Of a DNA stretch of 64,000 nucleotides, positions 17,472 to 27,946 are shown one piece after another. How positions within the stretch are numbered: the stretch's first letter is position 1; the number at the start of each line of letters is the position of its first letter. The position numbers were made by a program, and so were the translations under genes. Under the pieces are notes generated by a model. That model was given only the letters and a program-made list of their open reading frames with translations. It searched no databases and was not told the DNA's origin. The stretch comes from Arthrobacter sp. efr-133-R2A-120 (GTDB lineage: Bacteria; Actinomycetota; Actinomycetes; Actinomycetales; Micrococcaceae), in contig NZ_JARVRF010000014.1 in NCBI RefSeq assembly GCF_030209835.1, positions 1-64,000 of the forward strand, in the 5' to 3' direction.

Positions 17472-19115
17472 CTACCCGGTCGATACGTCCTTGGCGTCCA
17501 TGATCCGGTAGGCGTAGCCCTGTTCGGCGAGGAAGCGTTGCCGTTTGGCGGCGAAGTCCTGGTCGAGGGTGTCCCTGGCCACCAAGGAGTAGAAGCGTGC
17601 CGCGCGGCCGTCCTGCTTGGGACGAAGCAGGCGCCCCAAGCGTTGAGCTTCTTCCTGGCGGGAACCGAAAGATCCCGATACCTGGATCGCCACGGATGCC
17701 TCGGGCAGGTCGATCGAGAAGTTGGCCACTTTGGACACCACGAGGGTCTTGATGTCGCCGGCGCGGAAGGCGTCGAACAGCTTCTGCCGCACCTTGACTG
17801 TTGTATCGCCCTTGATCACGGGTGCGTCCAAGCGCTCGCCGATCTCATCCAACTGGTCGATGTACTGGCCTATCACCAGCAACTGCTCGCCTTGGTGCAG
17901 GGCCACGAGCTGCTCCACCAAGTGGGTCTTGGTCTCCGACGTCGCGCAGAGCCGGTACTTGTCCGCATCTTCGGCCATCGCGTAGGCCACGCGCTCGTCC
18001 CGGGGCAGGTCCACGCGGACCTCCACGCAGTCCGCCGGCGCAATGTAGCCCTGGGCTTCGATGTCCTTCCACGGTGCGTCGTAGCGTTTGGGACCGATCA
18101 GGCTGAAGACCTCACCTTCGCGACCATCCTCACGCACAAGCGTTGCCGTGAGTCCAAGACGCCGCCGGGCCTGCAAGTCCGCCGTCATCCGGAAAATCGG
18201 TGCAGGCAAGAGGTGGACCTCGTCGTAAATGATGAGTCCCCAGTCGTGCCCGTCCACGAGCTCCAGGTGCGGGTACAGGCCGCCGCGCTTGGTGGTCAGG
18301 ACCTGGTAGGTGGCGATCGTGACAGGCCGGACTTCCTTGACCGCGCCCGAATACTCACCGATCTCCTGCTCCGTCAGCGACGTCCGCTTGAGGAGTTCGT
18401 CCTTCCATTGCCGGGCCGCGACCGTGTTGGTCACCAGGATCAGCGTGGTTGTCGAGCTGGTGGCCATGGCTGCAGCCCCCACCAGGGTCTTGCCCGCACC
18501 GCAGGGCAGCACGACGACGCCGCTGCCGCCCGCCCAGAAGTTCTCCGTGGCGAGCTTCTGGTATGGCCGCAGGTGCCAGCCGTCCTCGTTCAAGGCGATC
18601 AGGTGCGGAGTACCGTCCACGTAGCCCGCGAGGTCCTCGGCCGGCCATCCGAGCTTGAGCAACAATTGCTTGAGCTGACCCCGCTGGGAGGAATGCACCA
18701 CCACGGTTTCGCCATCGATCCTGGGCCCCAGCAACGGCGCGATTTTCTTGGCCCGGCTGACTTCCTCGAGCACGGGGTAGTCGGTGGTCCGCATGACCAA
18801 TCCGTGCTGCGGGTCCTTTTCCAGACGCAAGCGGCCGTAGCGGGACATCGTCTCTTCGATGTCGATCAGCAATGAGTGCGGCACCGGGAAACGGGAGTAG
18901 CGCAGGAGCGTGTCGAGGACTTTTTCGGCGTCCAGTCCCGCGGCGCGCGCATTCCATAGGCCCAGAGGGGTGAGCCGGAAGCTGTGGACGTGTTCGGGGG
19001 CGCGCTCGAGCTCGGCGAACGCCGCAATCGCATGCCGAGCCTCGGTGGCGAGCTCGTGGTCGACTTCCAGCAGGATGGTTTTGTCGCTCTGTACGATCAG
19101 CGGACCGTCGCTCAC
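17472..19115 (-). CDS. XPB/ERCC3-type DNA repair helicase
   Basis: A 547-residue superfamily 2 DNA helicase of the bacterial XPB type (ATP-dependent 3'-5' DNA opening, probable repair role). An N-terminal damage-recognition-like region (about 1-180) is followed by helicase domain 1 with Walker A PCGAGKT and Walker B DEVH. Domain 2 has a QVSGSFGSRQEEAQRLGRLLR block (motif VI, shown in full family form). The GTG at 19115 behind GAGGAAGC is preferred. Upstream in-frame codons would extend it into the preceding gene. It follows the helicase-associated gene by 10 bp in one operon. Confidence 0.92.
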   Translation of the reverse strand: MSDGPLIVQSDKTILLEVDHELATEARHAIAAFAELERAPEHVHSFRLTPLGLWNARAAGLDAEKVLDTLLRYSRFPVPHSLLIDIEETMSRYGRLRLEKDPQHGLVMRTTDYPVLEEVSRAKKIAPLLGPRIDGETVVVHSSQRGQLKQLLLKLGWPAEDLAGYVDGTPHLIALNEDGWHLRPYQKLATENFWAGGSGVVVLPCGAGKTLVGAAAMATSSTTTLILVTNTVAARQWKDELLKRTSLTEQEIGEYSGAVKEVRPVTIATYQVLTTKRGGLYPHLELVDGHDWGLIIYDEVHLLPAPIFRMTADLQARRRLGLTATLVREDGREGEVFSLIGPKRYDAPWKDIEAQGYIAPADCVEVRVDLPRDERVAYAMAEDADKYRLCATSETKTHLVEQLVALHQGEQLLVIGQYIDQLDEIGERLDAPVIKGDTTVKVRQKLFDAFRAGDIKTLVVSKVANFSIDLPEASVAIQVSGSFGSRQEEAQRLGRLLRPKQDGRAARFYSLVARDTLDQDFAAKRQRFLAEQGYAYRIMDAKDVSTG

Positions 19116-19125
19116 TATTGCTTCC

Positions 19126-21588
19126 TCACTTGTGCGGCTCGCCCGCAGGTTCCACATCGATGATGCGGTGGATGGACAAGACTCTCTCGGTGTCCCTGGC
19201 GGCGTCGAACACCCGGACGCGCCCTCCGGACACCGATACCGGAACAACGGTCTCGGTGTTGGAATTCCCCAAGCCGTCAACCACGTTCATGGTGACCGCT
19301 TGCTTCAGCCGGATGGCCCGCTGCAGGGTTTCGAGTCCCAGTTGCGTTGCCGCCTCGCCGGTCACGTCGCCGTGGACCGCGCGATGGTGCCTCAAGACCG
19401 CGAGCTGGGCGTCGACGTCGTCGTCCGGCGGCGCGGTGCGGGGCGCCGTGTACACGGGGCGGACGCCAGCGGCCACCGATGCCGTCCTCTTATAGCGCAC
19501 GACGGCGGTCTCCGCCTCCTGCACGGCGGGCGAAAGTCCCAGCTCGCGCAGCACCCTGGCGGTCTCCCGGGGGCTCGCTGTGGAGGTCAGTACCGTGGGG
19601 GCGATCCGGACAAGCCCGAGGCTTGCGGCCCCCGGCTCCTGAACGAGCTCGGCGATGGCGGCCTCGTCGTCGCTCTGGATGAAACTGGGGCTGCTGGCGA
19701 CGCGCATCCGGCCATGCCGCGATGCGATGTCCTTGATCAAGTACCGGAGCGGCTGGGGAACATCGGTGGCCGAGTGGGTATGCAGGAACGCGAGGATGGC
19801 TTCCGCGTCCTGCCCTGCGTCCAAACCGCGCCGGATCGAATCTCCGGAGAAGCGGAAGATCGTGGCTGGGCCCTGGCCTTCGGCGTCGGCGATCAAGAGC
19901 AGTTTTTCGCTCAGCTCAGGTGCCAGGTACCCAGGCGCGACGGCGGTCAGGTCTGCTTGGAGCAGGACATGGTTGACCGCGGCAGGCAGGTGTTCGCCGA
20001 GGATCCTCAGGGCCAGCTCGGGCTGTTCAGTGGCAATCGCCGAACCAAGCTGGGTCAGGGCGCCGGAACCCATGAGCCCCAGGAGTTCCGCTTCGTGCAG
20101 GATGCCACGGACGAGGGAGCTGAACCGCCGCGACATCCGGGGCTGGGCCCATTCAGCGCGTTCCATGACGGCTTCGGCGTTGAGCACCGGAGCCTTTCCG
20201 TCCGGTGCTTCCACCTCGAGGGTCAGCTCTTCGAGGATCTCCAGGATCCGTTTTCGGACCAGCGGGGCGTCAGGGCGTTGGGCCTCGGCGGACAGGGCAT
20301 TGATGGAACTTGCCGGAGAGCCGGATCGCGGTGCCGTGGTGGCAGGCCCGGGGAGGGTCTGGCCCACGAGGGAGGGGGCGCGCTCGCTCGCGAGCCAGGC
20401 GTTGACCAGCCAGAGCCATTGTTCCTGGCGGGGGAGCGTGAGCCATTCCAGCGATGGCGGTTGTACCCAGGTGGAACTGTCCACATCGAGGCGCAGCAAT
20501 CCGGACAAGGCACTGAGCTCAAGGATCAACGCCGTCTCGGACAACCCCAAGCGGAGGCTGTCGGCCAGGCGTTTGAGCTCACGAACGCCCACCCCTCCGC
20601 TGCGCAAGGTGACCACCGGCTGCTCGCGGACCGCGTACAGGAGTTCACCCACCAGTCGGAGCGCTTCGGCTATGGCACCCATGGCGGCATTCCGGCGCAA
20701 GGCCGCACTCGTCTGGCCCAGCTCCGGCACGGGAGGCTTCAACGTGAAGTGGTCCACGATCGCGCCGCCGCGCAGCGACAGGCCGACGCTGTGCGGGAGC
20801 TCAACGTGGCCGGCGTCCAGGGGGACAAGCAAGCCGCGGGCCAAGAGCCAGTCCACGGGACCGACGTCGCGACCTTCGTGGAGAACGGAGGCCTTGCGCT
20901 GTGCCTGGGGAACGGCACCCATGGCCCAGCTGCCGAACTTGTTCAAAAGGGGACGCGTCCGTACAGGTGCCTCGGACAGGATGTGCTGAAGGTTCTCCGG
21001 CGTCGACGTCCATCGCTGCAGAGCCAGCGCCGCGTCCATGGGCGTCGTGGCGGCCAGGACCTTGGCGCCGCTCTGATGGAGTTCGGCGACGAGATGCACC
21101 ACGCGCTGGGCGAAGGCCGGTTGAAGCCGTACCAACTCGGTGTAGCTGCGGCCCAAACCGGCCGGGTAGATGCCGATGACGTCCTTGAGGCTGCCCACCG
21201 GCAAGTAGAAACGCTGCCTGCCTGGATTGTGCACCGTGGCCGGCGGATCAGCCCGGTGGATGAGGGCCAGCTCCTGGAGCTTGTTCAGGATCGGTTCGAG
21301 CGCGGCAAGGGTGGCGCCGTTGATGCATTTCTTCAATCCCGCGGCGGAGACGCTGTGGCCGGTGTCCGTGTTGGTGCATAGGTGGAGTGTCTCCAGTACC
21401 TGCATCTCCGGTTTGTTGAGCCGCTCCAGGGCACGCTGCACGCTCACCCGTGCGCTTGCCCGCGCCGCGAGGGCAGCGAAGTCCGGGGCTATCGGGGAGA
21501 TGAGGTCCGGCCGCGCGGCAAACAAGGCCCGCAGCGAATCGTCGCTGCGCGCTTCCAGTTCCTTGCTGAGCGCGCGAATAAGGGACAT
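19126..21588 (-). CDS. Helicase-associated domain protein (XPB partner)
   Basis: An 820-residue protein with no Walker motifs. The N-terminal half has repeated winged-helix-like modules (for example LEALHL-type helices with LNKPEMQVLETL, about residues 50-65). The C-terminus carries the helicase C-terminal domain 3 type of fold, ending near GRVRVFDAARDTERVLSIHRI. Such proteins are regularly encoded just upstream of bacterial XPB helicases in actinobacteria and probably act with them, but no biochemical role is established to my knowledge. The ATG at 21588 is chosen where conserved sequence begins (MSLIRALSKELEAR). Confidence 0.82.
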   Translation of the reverse strand: MSLIRALSKELEARSDDSLRALFAARPDLISPIAPDFAALAARASARVSVQRALERLNKPEMQVLETLHLCTNTDTGHSVSAAGLKKCINGATLAALEPILNKLQELALIHRADPPATVHNPGRQRFYLPVGSLKDVIGIYPAGLGRSYTELVRLQPAFAQRVVHLVAELHQSGAKVLAATTPMDAALALQRWTSTPENLQHILSEAPVRTRPLLNKFGSWAMGAVPQAQRKASVLHEGRDVGPVDWLLARGLLVPLDAGHVELPHSVGLSLRGGAIVDHFTLKPPVPELGQTSAALRRNAAMGAIAEALRLVGELLYAVREQPVVTLRSGGVGVRELKRLADSLRLGLSETALILELSALSGLLRLDVDSSTWVQPPSLEWLTLPRQEQWLWLVNAWLASERAPSLVGQTLPGPATTAPRSGSPASSINALSAEAQRPDAPLVRKRILEILEELTLEVEAPDGKAPVLNAEAVMERAEWAQPRMSRRFSSLVRGILHEAELLGLMGSGALTQLGSAIATEQPELALRILGEHLPAAVNHVLLQADLTAVAPGYLAPELSEKLLLIADAEGQGPATIFRFSGDSIRRGLDAGQDAEAILAFLHTHSATDVPQPLRYLIKDIASRHGRMRVASSPSFIQSDDEAAIAELVQEPGAASLGLVRIAPTVLTSTASPRETARVLRELGLSPAVQEAETAVVRYKRTASVAAGVRPVYTAPRTAPPDDDVDAQLAVLRHHRAVHGDVTGEAATQLGLETLQRAIRLKQAVTMNVVDGLGNSNTETVVPVSVSGGRVRVFDAARDTERVLSIHRIIDVEPAGEPHK

Positions 21589-21637
21589 CAGTTCAACGTT
21601 ACCGCCAGCCGGGCCCGCCGTCGGGCTTTCCGGCTGC

Positions 21638-21853
21638 TCATTGGCGACGCCGTGCCCACACCGAGTCAACCACCAATGCGGCCATCAGAATGAAGGCGAG
21701 CGGCAGCCCGTAGAGAGCAGTTGACGTGACCCAGACCGGAGCCACGCCGTTGGCAAAAGCGACGGCCATGACGGCGGCTACGGCCGCCAGGGACAGGATT
21801 GCGACGACGGCGGCAACGATCGTGAGCGGGCGGCGGAAGCCGTGGGGAATCAT
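21638..21853 (-). CDS. Small two-helix membrane protein
   Basis: A 71-residue protein with two hydrophobic helices (about residues 11-33 and 43-63) joined by a short GVAPVW loop, and a basic ending (WARRRQ) that places the C-terminus inside. No family recognised. It is separated by about 50 bp from the helicase-associated gene on the same strand and could be its first operon member. The ATG at 21853 avoids a non-hydrophobic extension. Confidence 0.6.
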   Translation of the reverse strand: MIPHGFRRPLTIVAAVVAILSLAAVAAVMAVAFANGVAPVWVTSTALYGLPLAFILMAALVVDSVWARRRQ

Positions 21854-22097
21854 GCAAGCAACGCTAACAGTCCCGGGCCGCATCCCCTGTTCCAGGCCAG
21901 GGTGCAGCCTGGTTGCGGGCAAAAGGCGGCGAGACCTGCCTGCGGGGGTCTCAAAGCGCGAATCCGTGGCCGGGCAGGATAACCTTGAAGCAATAGACCA
22001 ACACGGTCCAGGCAGTCACCCCTATTCCCGCAGTTTCCTGCGGATGCGGTGGCGCGCCTGCTGTGTCTCGCAAGTAAGAACGAAGAAGGTTGATTAC

Positions 22098-22481
22098 GTG
22101 CCCACCGGCAAGGTCAAGTGGTATGACAAGGACAAAGGCTTCGGATTCCTCGCAGCAGAGGACGGCCAGGAAGTGTTTCTGCCCAAATCCGCACTGCCCG
22201 AAGGCGTAGCGGATCTCAAGGCAGGCACCCGGGTTGAGTTCGGCGTCGCCGACGGTCGCCGGGGCGCCCAGGCGCTGGGCCTGCGTGTGCTGGACAAATT
22301 GCCATCCATCGCCAAAGCCAAGCGCATGAACGCCCGCGAGCTCGCCCCGGTAGTCCAGGATCTCGTATCTGTCCTGGACAACCTCTCCGGAACCTTGTCC
22401 GCCGGCAAGTACCCTGAAGGCGCCAAGGGCAAAGCCATCGCCGCAGCCCTGCGCAAGGTTGCCGACGAGCTGGAAGCCTAA
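22098..22481 (+). CDS. Cold-shock-domain protein with helical C-terminal extension
   Basis: A 127-residue protein. A cold-shock domain (about residues 1-67) has the RNP motifs KGFGFL and EVFLPKSAL; the second lacks the usual FVH aromatic-His. A helical tail of about 60 residues (ARELAPVVQDLVSVLDNLSG) follows. It is about twice the length of CspA, so it is a distinct actinobacterial class rather than a canonical cold-shock chaperone. GTG at 22098 follows AAGG. The DUF3027 gene begins 7 bp after its stop, suggesting co-transcription. Confidence 0.85.
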   Translation: MPTGKVKWYDKDKGFGFLAAEDGQEVFLPKSALPEGVADLKAGTRVEFGVADGRRGAQALGLRVLDKLPSIAKAKRMNARELAPVVQDLVSVLDNLSGTLSAGKYPEGAKGKAIAAALRKVADELEA

Positions 22482-22488
22482 AGCTGCC

Positions 22489-23064
22489 ATGACATCGGAA
22501 TCCGCTGAAGCCAGTCCTGAAGAAAACGGCACTGGTGCCGTTCCAGCCACGGCTGGACCCGGTGCTGAGCGGAAGCCGGCAACGGCGAAACCCCGCACCG
22601 GCATTCCTGTGTGGCGGGTCGGCAAGCCGGACGCCTTCCTGGCGGCCGCAGTCGACGTCGCCCGCAACGCGGTGGAGACCATTGCCAAACCGAGTGAAAT
22701 CGGACCGCATATTGCCGCGCGCTCCGAAGGCGAACGCGTGGTCACGCACCTTTTCGAATCGCGGCTGGCCGGATACGGCGGTTGGCAGTGGTACGCGGTG
22801 GTGACCCGCAACTCGCGCTCCAAAGTGGTCACCGTCAGCGAGCTTGGCCTGCTGCCGTCGGAGGACTCCATCCTCGCTCCTGAATGGGTGCCTTGGGCAA
22901 AGCGCGTCCGTCCGGAGGACGAGGCGGCCGCCGCCGAAGAGTTGGCGGAGGAGGCTGGCGCCCCCGTTGACGCGGACGACGACGGCGACCCCTCCGCTGA
23001 GGACCTCGCCGCCTCCGGTGACGGTCAAGAGAACGACGACGCCGACGACATCGAGGCTGACTAG
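22489..23064 (+). CDS. DUF3027 family protein
   Basis: A 191-residue actinobacterial protein of unknown function. A disordered Ala/Pro/Glu-rich N-terminus (about 40 residues) precedes the conserved core WRVGKPDAFLAAAVDVAR to YGGWQWYAVVTRNSRSK, and then LLPSEDSILAPEWVPW. The C-terminus (about 50 residues) is almost purely acidic and Ala-rich. It is almost certainly in one transcript with the cold-shock-domain gene before it and possibly the MFS gene after it. Confidence 0.85.
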   Translation: MTSESAEASPEENGTGAVPATAGPGAERKPATAKPRTGIPVWRVGKPDAFLAAAVDVARNAVETIAKPSEIGPHIAARSEGERVVTHLFESRLAGYGGWQWYAVVTRNSRSKVVTVSELGLLPSEDSILAPEWVPWAKRVRPEDEAAAAEELAEEAGAPVDADDDGDPSAEDLAASGDGQENDDADDIEAD

Positions 23065-23108
23065 CCCTTGGCGGACCCGGCGAGTGAATTCCGTGAAGGT
23101 GGAAATTG

Positions 23109-24473
23109 ATGTCCACCTTCAAGTCGCTCGGTGTCCTTAACTACCGCATTTGGTTCATCGGTGCGCTCGTTTCCAACATCGGCACGTGGATGCAACGCAC
23201 CGCCCAGGACTGGCTGGTCTTCGCCCATCTGAGCAACCACGATGCCGGCGCCATGGGCGTGACCTTGGCGCTCCAACTGGGCCCGCAGCTTTTCCTGGCC
23301 CCGTGGGCCGGACTGCTTGCCGACCGCTACAGCCGGCGCAGGCTCCTGGTCGTGACTCAATCGGCCATGGCGGTCCTGAGCACTGGCTTGGGACTCCTGG
23401 TCCTAAGCGGTGCAGCGCAGTTATGGCATGTCTATGTGTTCGCGCTGTTGCTTGGCGTCGTCTCGGCACTTGACGCCCCGGTTCGCCAGACGTTCGTCTC
23501 GGAGCTGGTCAAGGACGACTATCTGTCCAACGCCGTTGCGTTGAACAGCGCATCCTTCAACGTCGCCCGCATGATCGGTCCCGCCGTGGCCGGCGTGTTG
23601 ACGGTTGCGGTGGGGCCGGGCTGGGTATTCATGATCAATACCCTGACCTTCCTCGCAATGCTTGGCGCGATCCGGGCCATTCCCCTTTCTTCCTTGCGCG
23701 TCCAACCCCGGGCGGCCGCGGGCAAGGGCCGGATCCGCGAAGGGCTCCGCTATGTCCGCAATCGCCCGGACATCGTGGTTGTGCTCGTCGCGATTTTCAT
23801 CATGGGCACGTTCGGCCTGAACTTCGTCCTGTTCATCGCTGCCATGGTCGGCACGGAGTTCGGCATGGATGCGGGAGCATTCGGGCTGCTCAACTCAGTC
23901 ATGGCGATCGGCTCCGTCGCAGGAGCATTGTTGGCCGCCCGGCGCGGACGGCCACGAATGCGGCTCATCTTCGCGGCGGCGGGCGGGTTCGGCCTCGCGA
24001 GCGGACTGGCCGCCTTGGCACCGAATTACACCATGTTTGCCTTGGCCCTGATTCCCTGCGGCCTGTTTGCCCTGACCATGATCACGAGCGCCAACGGCTA
24101 TGTGCAGTCCACCACCGAACCCGTCATGCGCGGCAGGGTCATGGCGCTCTACATGGCCATTTTCATGGGTGGAACGCCCATCGGTGCACCGTTCGTCGGC
24201 TGGGTGTCCAACGTGGCCGGACCCCGATGGGCTGTGGGCGTGGCCGCGGCCGCGGGCGCCAGCACCGCCGTCGTCGGGATCGTGTGGATCATCCGCGCCC
24301 GCCAGTTGCGGCTCCGTTTCGATCGCAGCGCCCGGGGACTGCAGTTCTTCCGCATTGAGTCCCAAGGCGCGGGGGATGCTCTTAAAGGGGACAGCGCTGT
24401 TAAAAGGGACAGCGCCGTTAAAGAAGCTAGCGCCGCCCGGGATCCTCACCCGGACGACGCCGACCAGTCCTGA
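23109..24473 (+). CDS. MFS exporter, EntS/MFS_3 type
   Basis: A 454-residue membrane protein with about 12 helices. The N-terminal block IWFIGALVSNIGTWMQRTAQDW and LADRYSRRRLL (motif A type loop) are typical of the MFS_3/EntS-like drug or siderophore efflux group. The substrate is unknown. The hydrophilic C-tail contains short repeats (KGDSAVKRDSAVK) encoded by a roughly 18-bp DNA repeat at about 24380-24420. The ATG at 23109 follows GAAGGTGG and lies 44 bp after DUF3027. Confidence 0.82.
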   Translation: MSTFKSLGVLNYRIWFIGALVSNIGTWMQRTAQDWLVFAHLSNHDAGAMGVTLALQLGPQLFLAPWAGLLADRYSRRRLLVVTQSAMAVLSTGLGLLVLSGAAQLWHVYVFALLLGVVSALDAPVRQTFVSELVKDDYLSNAVALNSASFNVARMIGPAVAGVLTVAVGPGWVFMINTLTFLAMLGAIRAIPLSSLRVQPRAAAGKGRIREGLRYVRNRPDIVVVLVAIFIMGTFGLNFVLFIAAMVGTEFGMDAGAFGLLNSVMAIGSVAGALLAARRGRPRMRLIFAAAGGFGLASGLAALAPNYTMFALALIPCGLFALTMITSANGYVQSTTEPVMRGRVMALYMAIFMGGTPIGAPFVGWVSNVAGPRWAVGVAAAAGASTAVVGIVWIIRARQLRLRFDRSARGLQFFRIESQGAGDALKGDSAVKRDSAVKEASAARDPHPDDADQS

Positions 24474-24494
24474 CCGCGGGAACGCGGCAGGCCC

Positions 24495-25652
<1,158 letters not shown>

Positions 25653-25987
25653 CTAGATGGGTCGTGGCAGGCGGCAAGCTGCCCCCTTCGACTCCCCAAT
25701 TCTGCCTGACTCCGCGGGCGGGGACAGAACCGAAGGTGTCATAGTCCGCCACGTGGAAAGCATTTGTTCCACCGGGCGTGGGGCCCGTGCCTGACCGGGC
25801 GACGGAGGGGCGCTGGAGCGGGACGCTGAGCGGGTGCCGGAATTATCCGGAGTAATTCAAAATAGGCTAAGCTTGGAGCTGGCGCCCGGACCGGGACGGC
25901 CGGCCGGTTCGGCCATTGTTCGACCACTGAGTCGGCTGCGGTACGGTGGAAAATACGCAAGATACTGCGCTCGAGGAGCTGAGCTGG

Positions 25988-26683
25988 ATGACGGATCTGA
26001 TCGATACCACTGAGATGTATCTTCGGACCATTTTGGAGCTTGAAGAAGAGAACATCGTGGCTCTTCGCGCACGCATCGCCGAGCGCTTGCGGCACTCCGG
26101 CCCAACCGTTTCCCAGACCATCGGACGCATGGAACGCGACGGCCTGGTTATTGTTTCAAATGACCGGCACCTTGAGCTGACCGAAACCGGCCGGAAACGC
26201 GCCACCGAGGTCATGCGAAAGCACCGGCTCGCCGAGCGGCTCCTGGCCGATGTCATCGGGCTGGACTGGGCCTACGTCCACGATGAGGCATGCCGCTGGG
26301 AGCACGTTATGAGTGAGCGCGTGGAACGGCGGCTCTATGAGCTCCTGGACCACCCCACGGAATCGCCGTACGGCAACCCCATTCCCGGACTCGAAGCACT
26401 GGGTGGAGCCGCATCGCATGCCTTCACGGATGGCGTGGTCAACCTTCTTGAAGCAATGAACGAATACTCACCGGAAAACAGGGTCACCGTCAGTCGGCTG
26501 GCCGAACCCATCCAGGTGGAACCGGAACTGCTCGTGCAGCTGGACGAGGGCGGAATCCGGCCCGGCGCGAGGGTTTCCCTGGAACGTGTGGGGGAATACA
26601 TCTCCGTTCGCGTACCCAATATCGACGGCGCGCTGGAGCTGCCGCCCGAGGTTGCCTCGCACGTGTTTGTCACGGTCGCCTAA
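25988..26683 (+). CDS. ideR: Iron-dependent repressor IdeR/DtxR
   Basis: A 231-residue metal-dependent repressor. The N-terminal winged helix (about residues 1-70) includes ALRARIAERLRHSGPTVSQTI. The metal-binding and dimerisation domain has CRWEHVMSERVERRL, which holds the Cys/Glu/His ligands. A C-terminal SH3-like domain covers about 150-230. With Fe2+ it represses iron-uptake genes; the box before the siderophore-interacting gene at 5674-5692 fits. The ATG at 25988 behind GAGGAGCTGAGC is preferred to an upstream start at 25946. Confidence 0.93.
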   Translation: MTDLIDTTEMYLRTILELEEENIVALRARIAERLRHSGPTVSQTIGRMERDGLVIVSNDRHLELTETGRKRATEVMRKHRLAERLLADVIGLDWAYVHDEACRWEHVMSERVERRLYELLDHPTESPYGNPIPGLEALGGAASHAFTDGVVNLLEAMNEYSPENRVTVSRLAEPIQVEPELLVQLDEGGIRPGARVSLERVGEYISVRVPNIDGALELPPEVASHVFVTVA

Positions 26684-26743
26684 GCTGCCCGGTAAGGGCC
26701 GTCGGCAAAGATAACGAAATTATTACTGCGGGGGTTAATCCCC

Positions 26744-26749
26744 TATAGT
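26744..26749 (+). promoter_or_regulatory. Probable -10 element of the M23 transcript
   Basis: TATAGT lies about 40 bp before the c-di-AMP riboswitch. The stretch upstream is AT-rich (TTATTA at about 26720), a weak -35 at 18-bp spacing. Confidence 0.4.
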
Positions 26750-26784
26750 TGACTACTGGCGCCGATACCAAAGCGTTACCTGAT

Positions 26785-27010
26785 CCGAAGCCGAGTTCTG
26801 CCAGCGGATCAGGTGGATTAGTCCATTCACTGGCAGAAGCGGGGGAACCACCATCGGCTGTCGAAAGGCGGCCTTGGGGTGAAGTCCGCAGCGGAAGTGC
26901 AAGCAGCGCAGGGTTCCTCCGGGACATACCTGCGCTTCGCGCCCTTCGCGCGGACCGGGTCCACGATCTCTCTGGCCCGAATCCGACAGCTAACTTCGCA
27001 GGCTTGTCAG
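26785..27010 (+). ncRNA. c-di-AMP riboswitch (ydaO-yuaA type) 1
   Basis: Conserved blocks of this class are visible in order: GCCGAGTTCTGCC, then GGCAGAAGCGGGGGAACCAC, CCTTGGGGTGAAGTCC, and CCGAATCCGACAGCTAAC followed by TTCGCAGGC. It occupies most of the leader of the M23 peptidase gene, ending 12 bases before its start. In actinobacteria this class controls secreted cell-wall hydrolases and usually shuts expression when c-di-AMP is high. Confidence 0.9.
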
Positions 27011-27021
27011 AGAGGAAAATC

Positions 27022-27840
27022 TTGACTACGCAGAACACCAGGGGCCGCAGACGCGCGTCCGGTCCTACTGCTGAGCTGCGGAGCACAAGCGCCGTCGTGC
27101 ACGAGCGGCCCCGCGATCCCCATCGCGAAGTCCGCCGCCGCAAGGGTCCCTTGCGGCAAATGGCCGAGTTCGCCGCCGCGAGCGGAGCAGGACAGAAGGC
27201 CGGAGTGGCCCTTGCCGCCACAGGCCTCATTCTGACGGTCGCCATGCCGGGCACCGGCGCCCTGACGGCCACTGCCAACTCAAACCAAGTCGCGTCGGCC
27301 GTGGGCACCCAGCCCGAGATTCCGGCCGCGGCAAGCGCCACGATCGACTTCAGCCGCGCTGCGGTTTCCACCACGGCGGATCCGGACAGCAAGCTCAAGC
27401 AGCTCTTGAGTGCGCAGTCCGTCGGCACCATCAAGCAGTCGTCCTCCAAGGGCACCCTGGGGGCGCCGCTGGACACGCTGGTCACCGCCTCGCCGTTCGG
27501 CTACCGCGTGAATCCCATCACGGGCGGTTTGGGGGAGTTCCACCGGGGCCAGGACTTCGTGGCCCAGTGCGGCACCCAGGTCCACGCGGCCGCGGCCGGC
27601 AAGGTCACATTCGCTGGATGGCATCCGTATGGCGGCGGAAACCGCATCGTGGTGGACCACGGCAACGGCCTGGAAACCACGTACAACCATTTGTCTTCGT
27701 TCAGCGTCCAAGTGGGCCAAACGGTCAGCCGCGGCGATGTGATCGCTTTGAGCGGCACCACTGGCGCCTCTACGGGCTGCCACCTCCATTTTGAAGTCAT
27801 GGTCAACGGCGACGTCGTTGACCCCCTGGGCTGGCTGTAG
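27022..27840 (+). CDS. Secreted M23 metallopeptidase (cell-wall hydrolase)
   Basis: A 272-residue protein: an Arg-rich N-terminal tail of about 45 residues, a hydrophobic export segment (about 60-85, AGVALAATGLILTVAMPGTG), a linker, and a C-terminal LytM/M23 domain (about 155-272). The zinc ligands are visible: H174 and D178 in HRGQD, and the HLH motif at about 254-256. It cuts peptidoglycan cross-bridges outside the cell. It begins with TTG at 27022 behind GAGAGGAAAA, directly after a c-di-AMP riboswitch. Reading frames that extend upstream run through the riboswitch and are not coding. Confidence 0.9.
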   Translation: MTTQNTRGRRRASGPTAELRSTSAVVHERPRDPHREVRRRKGPLRQMAEFAAASGAGQKAGVALAATGLILTVAMPGTGALTATANSNQVASAVGTQPEIPAAASATIDFSRAAVSTTADPDSKLKQLLSAQSVGTIKQSSSKGTLGAPLDTLVTASPFGYRVNPITGGLGEFHRGQDFVAQCGTQVHAAAAGKVTFAGWHPYGGGNRIVVDHGNGLETTYNHLSSFSVQVGQTVSRGDVIALSGTTGASTGCHLHFEVMVNGDVVDPLGWL

Positions 27841-27879
27841 CCAATCCGATGGACGTCTCTCGCATGCTTGTCACGCTCC

Positions 27880-27896
27880 GTGACCTGAATGTGACA
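27880..27896 (+). promoter_or_regulatory. MtrA-like direct repeat before the NlpC/P60 gene
   Basis: GTGACC-TGAAT-GTGACA: two 6-bp direct repeats with a 5-bp gap, the arrangement reported for MtrA sites upstream of cell-wall hydrolase genes in corynebacteria and streptomycetes. Overlapping inverted repeats GTCAC-N5-GTGAC (27870-27884) and CTGAATGTGACATTCAG (27885-27901) lie in the same spot. Confidence 0.5.
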
Positions 27897-27946
27897 TTCA
27901 GCCAAAACTCATGTACCGTCTAACTCGCATCAACTTTTAGAGAGTT

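Noticed and set aside
18910-21381. Long plus-strand open frame opposite the helicase genes
   Set aside because: Low-complexity antisense translation of the XPB and helicase-associated genes, with no start signal or domain.
26749-27021. N-terminal extension of the M23 protein
   Set aside because: The open frame runs through the conserved c-di-AMP riboswitch. A proper Shine-Dalgarno precedes TTG 27022 and the export segment follows from there.
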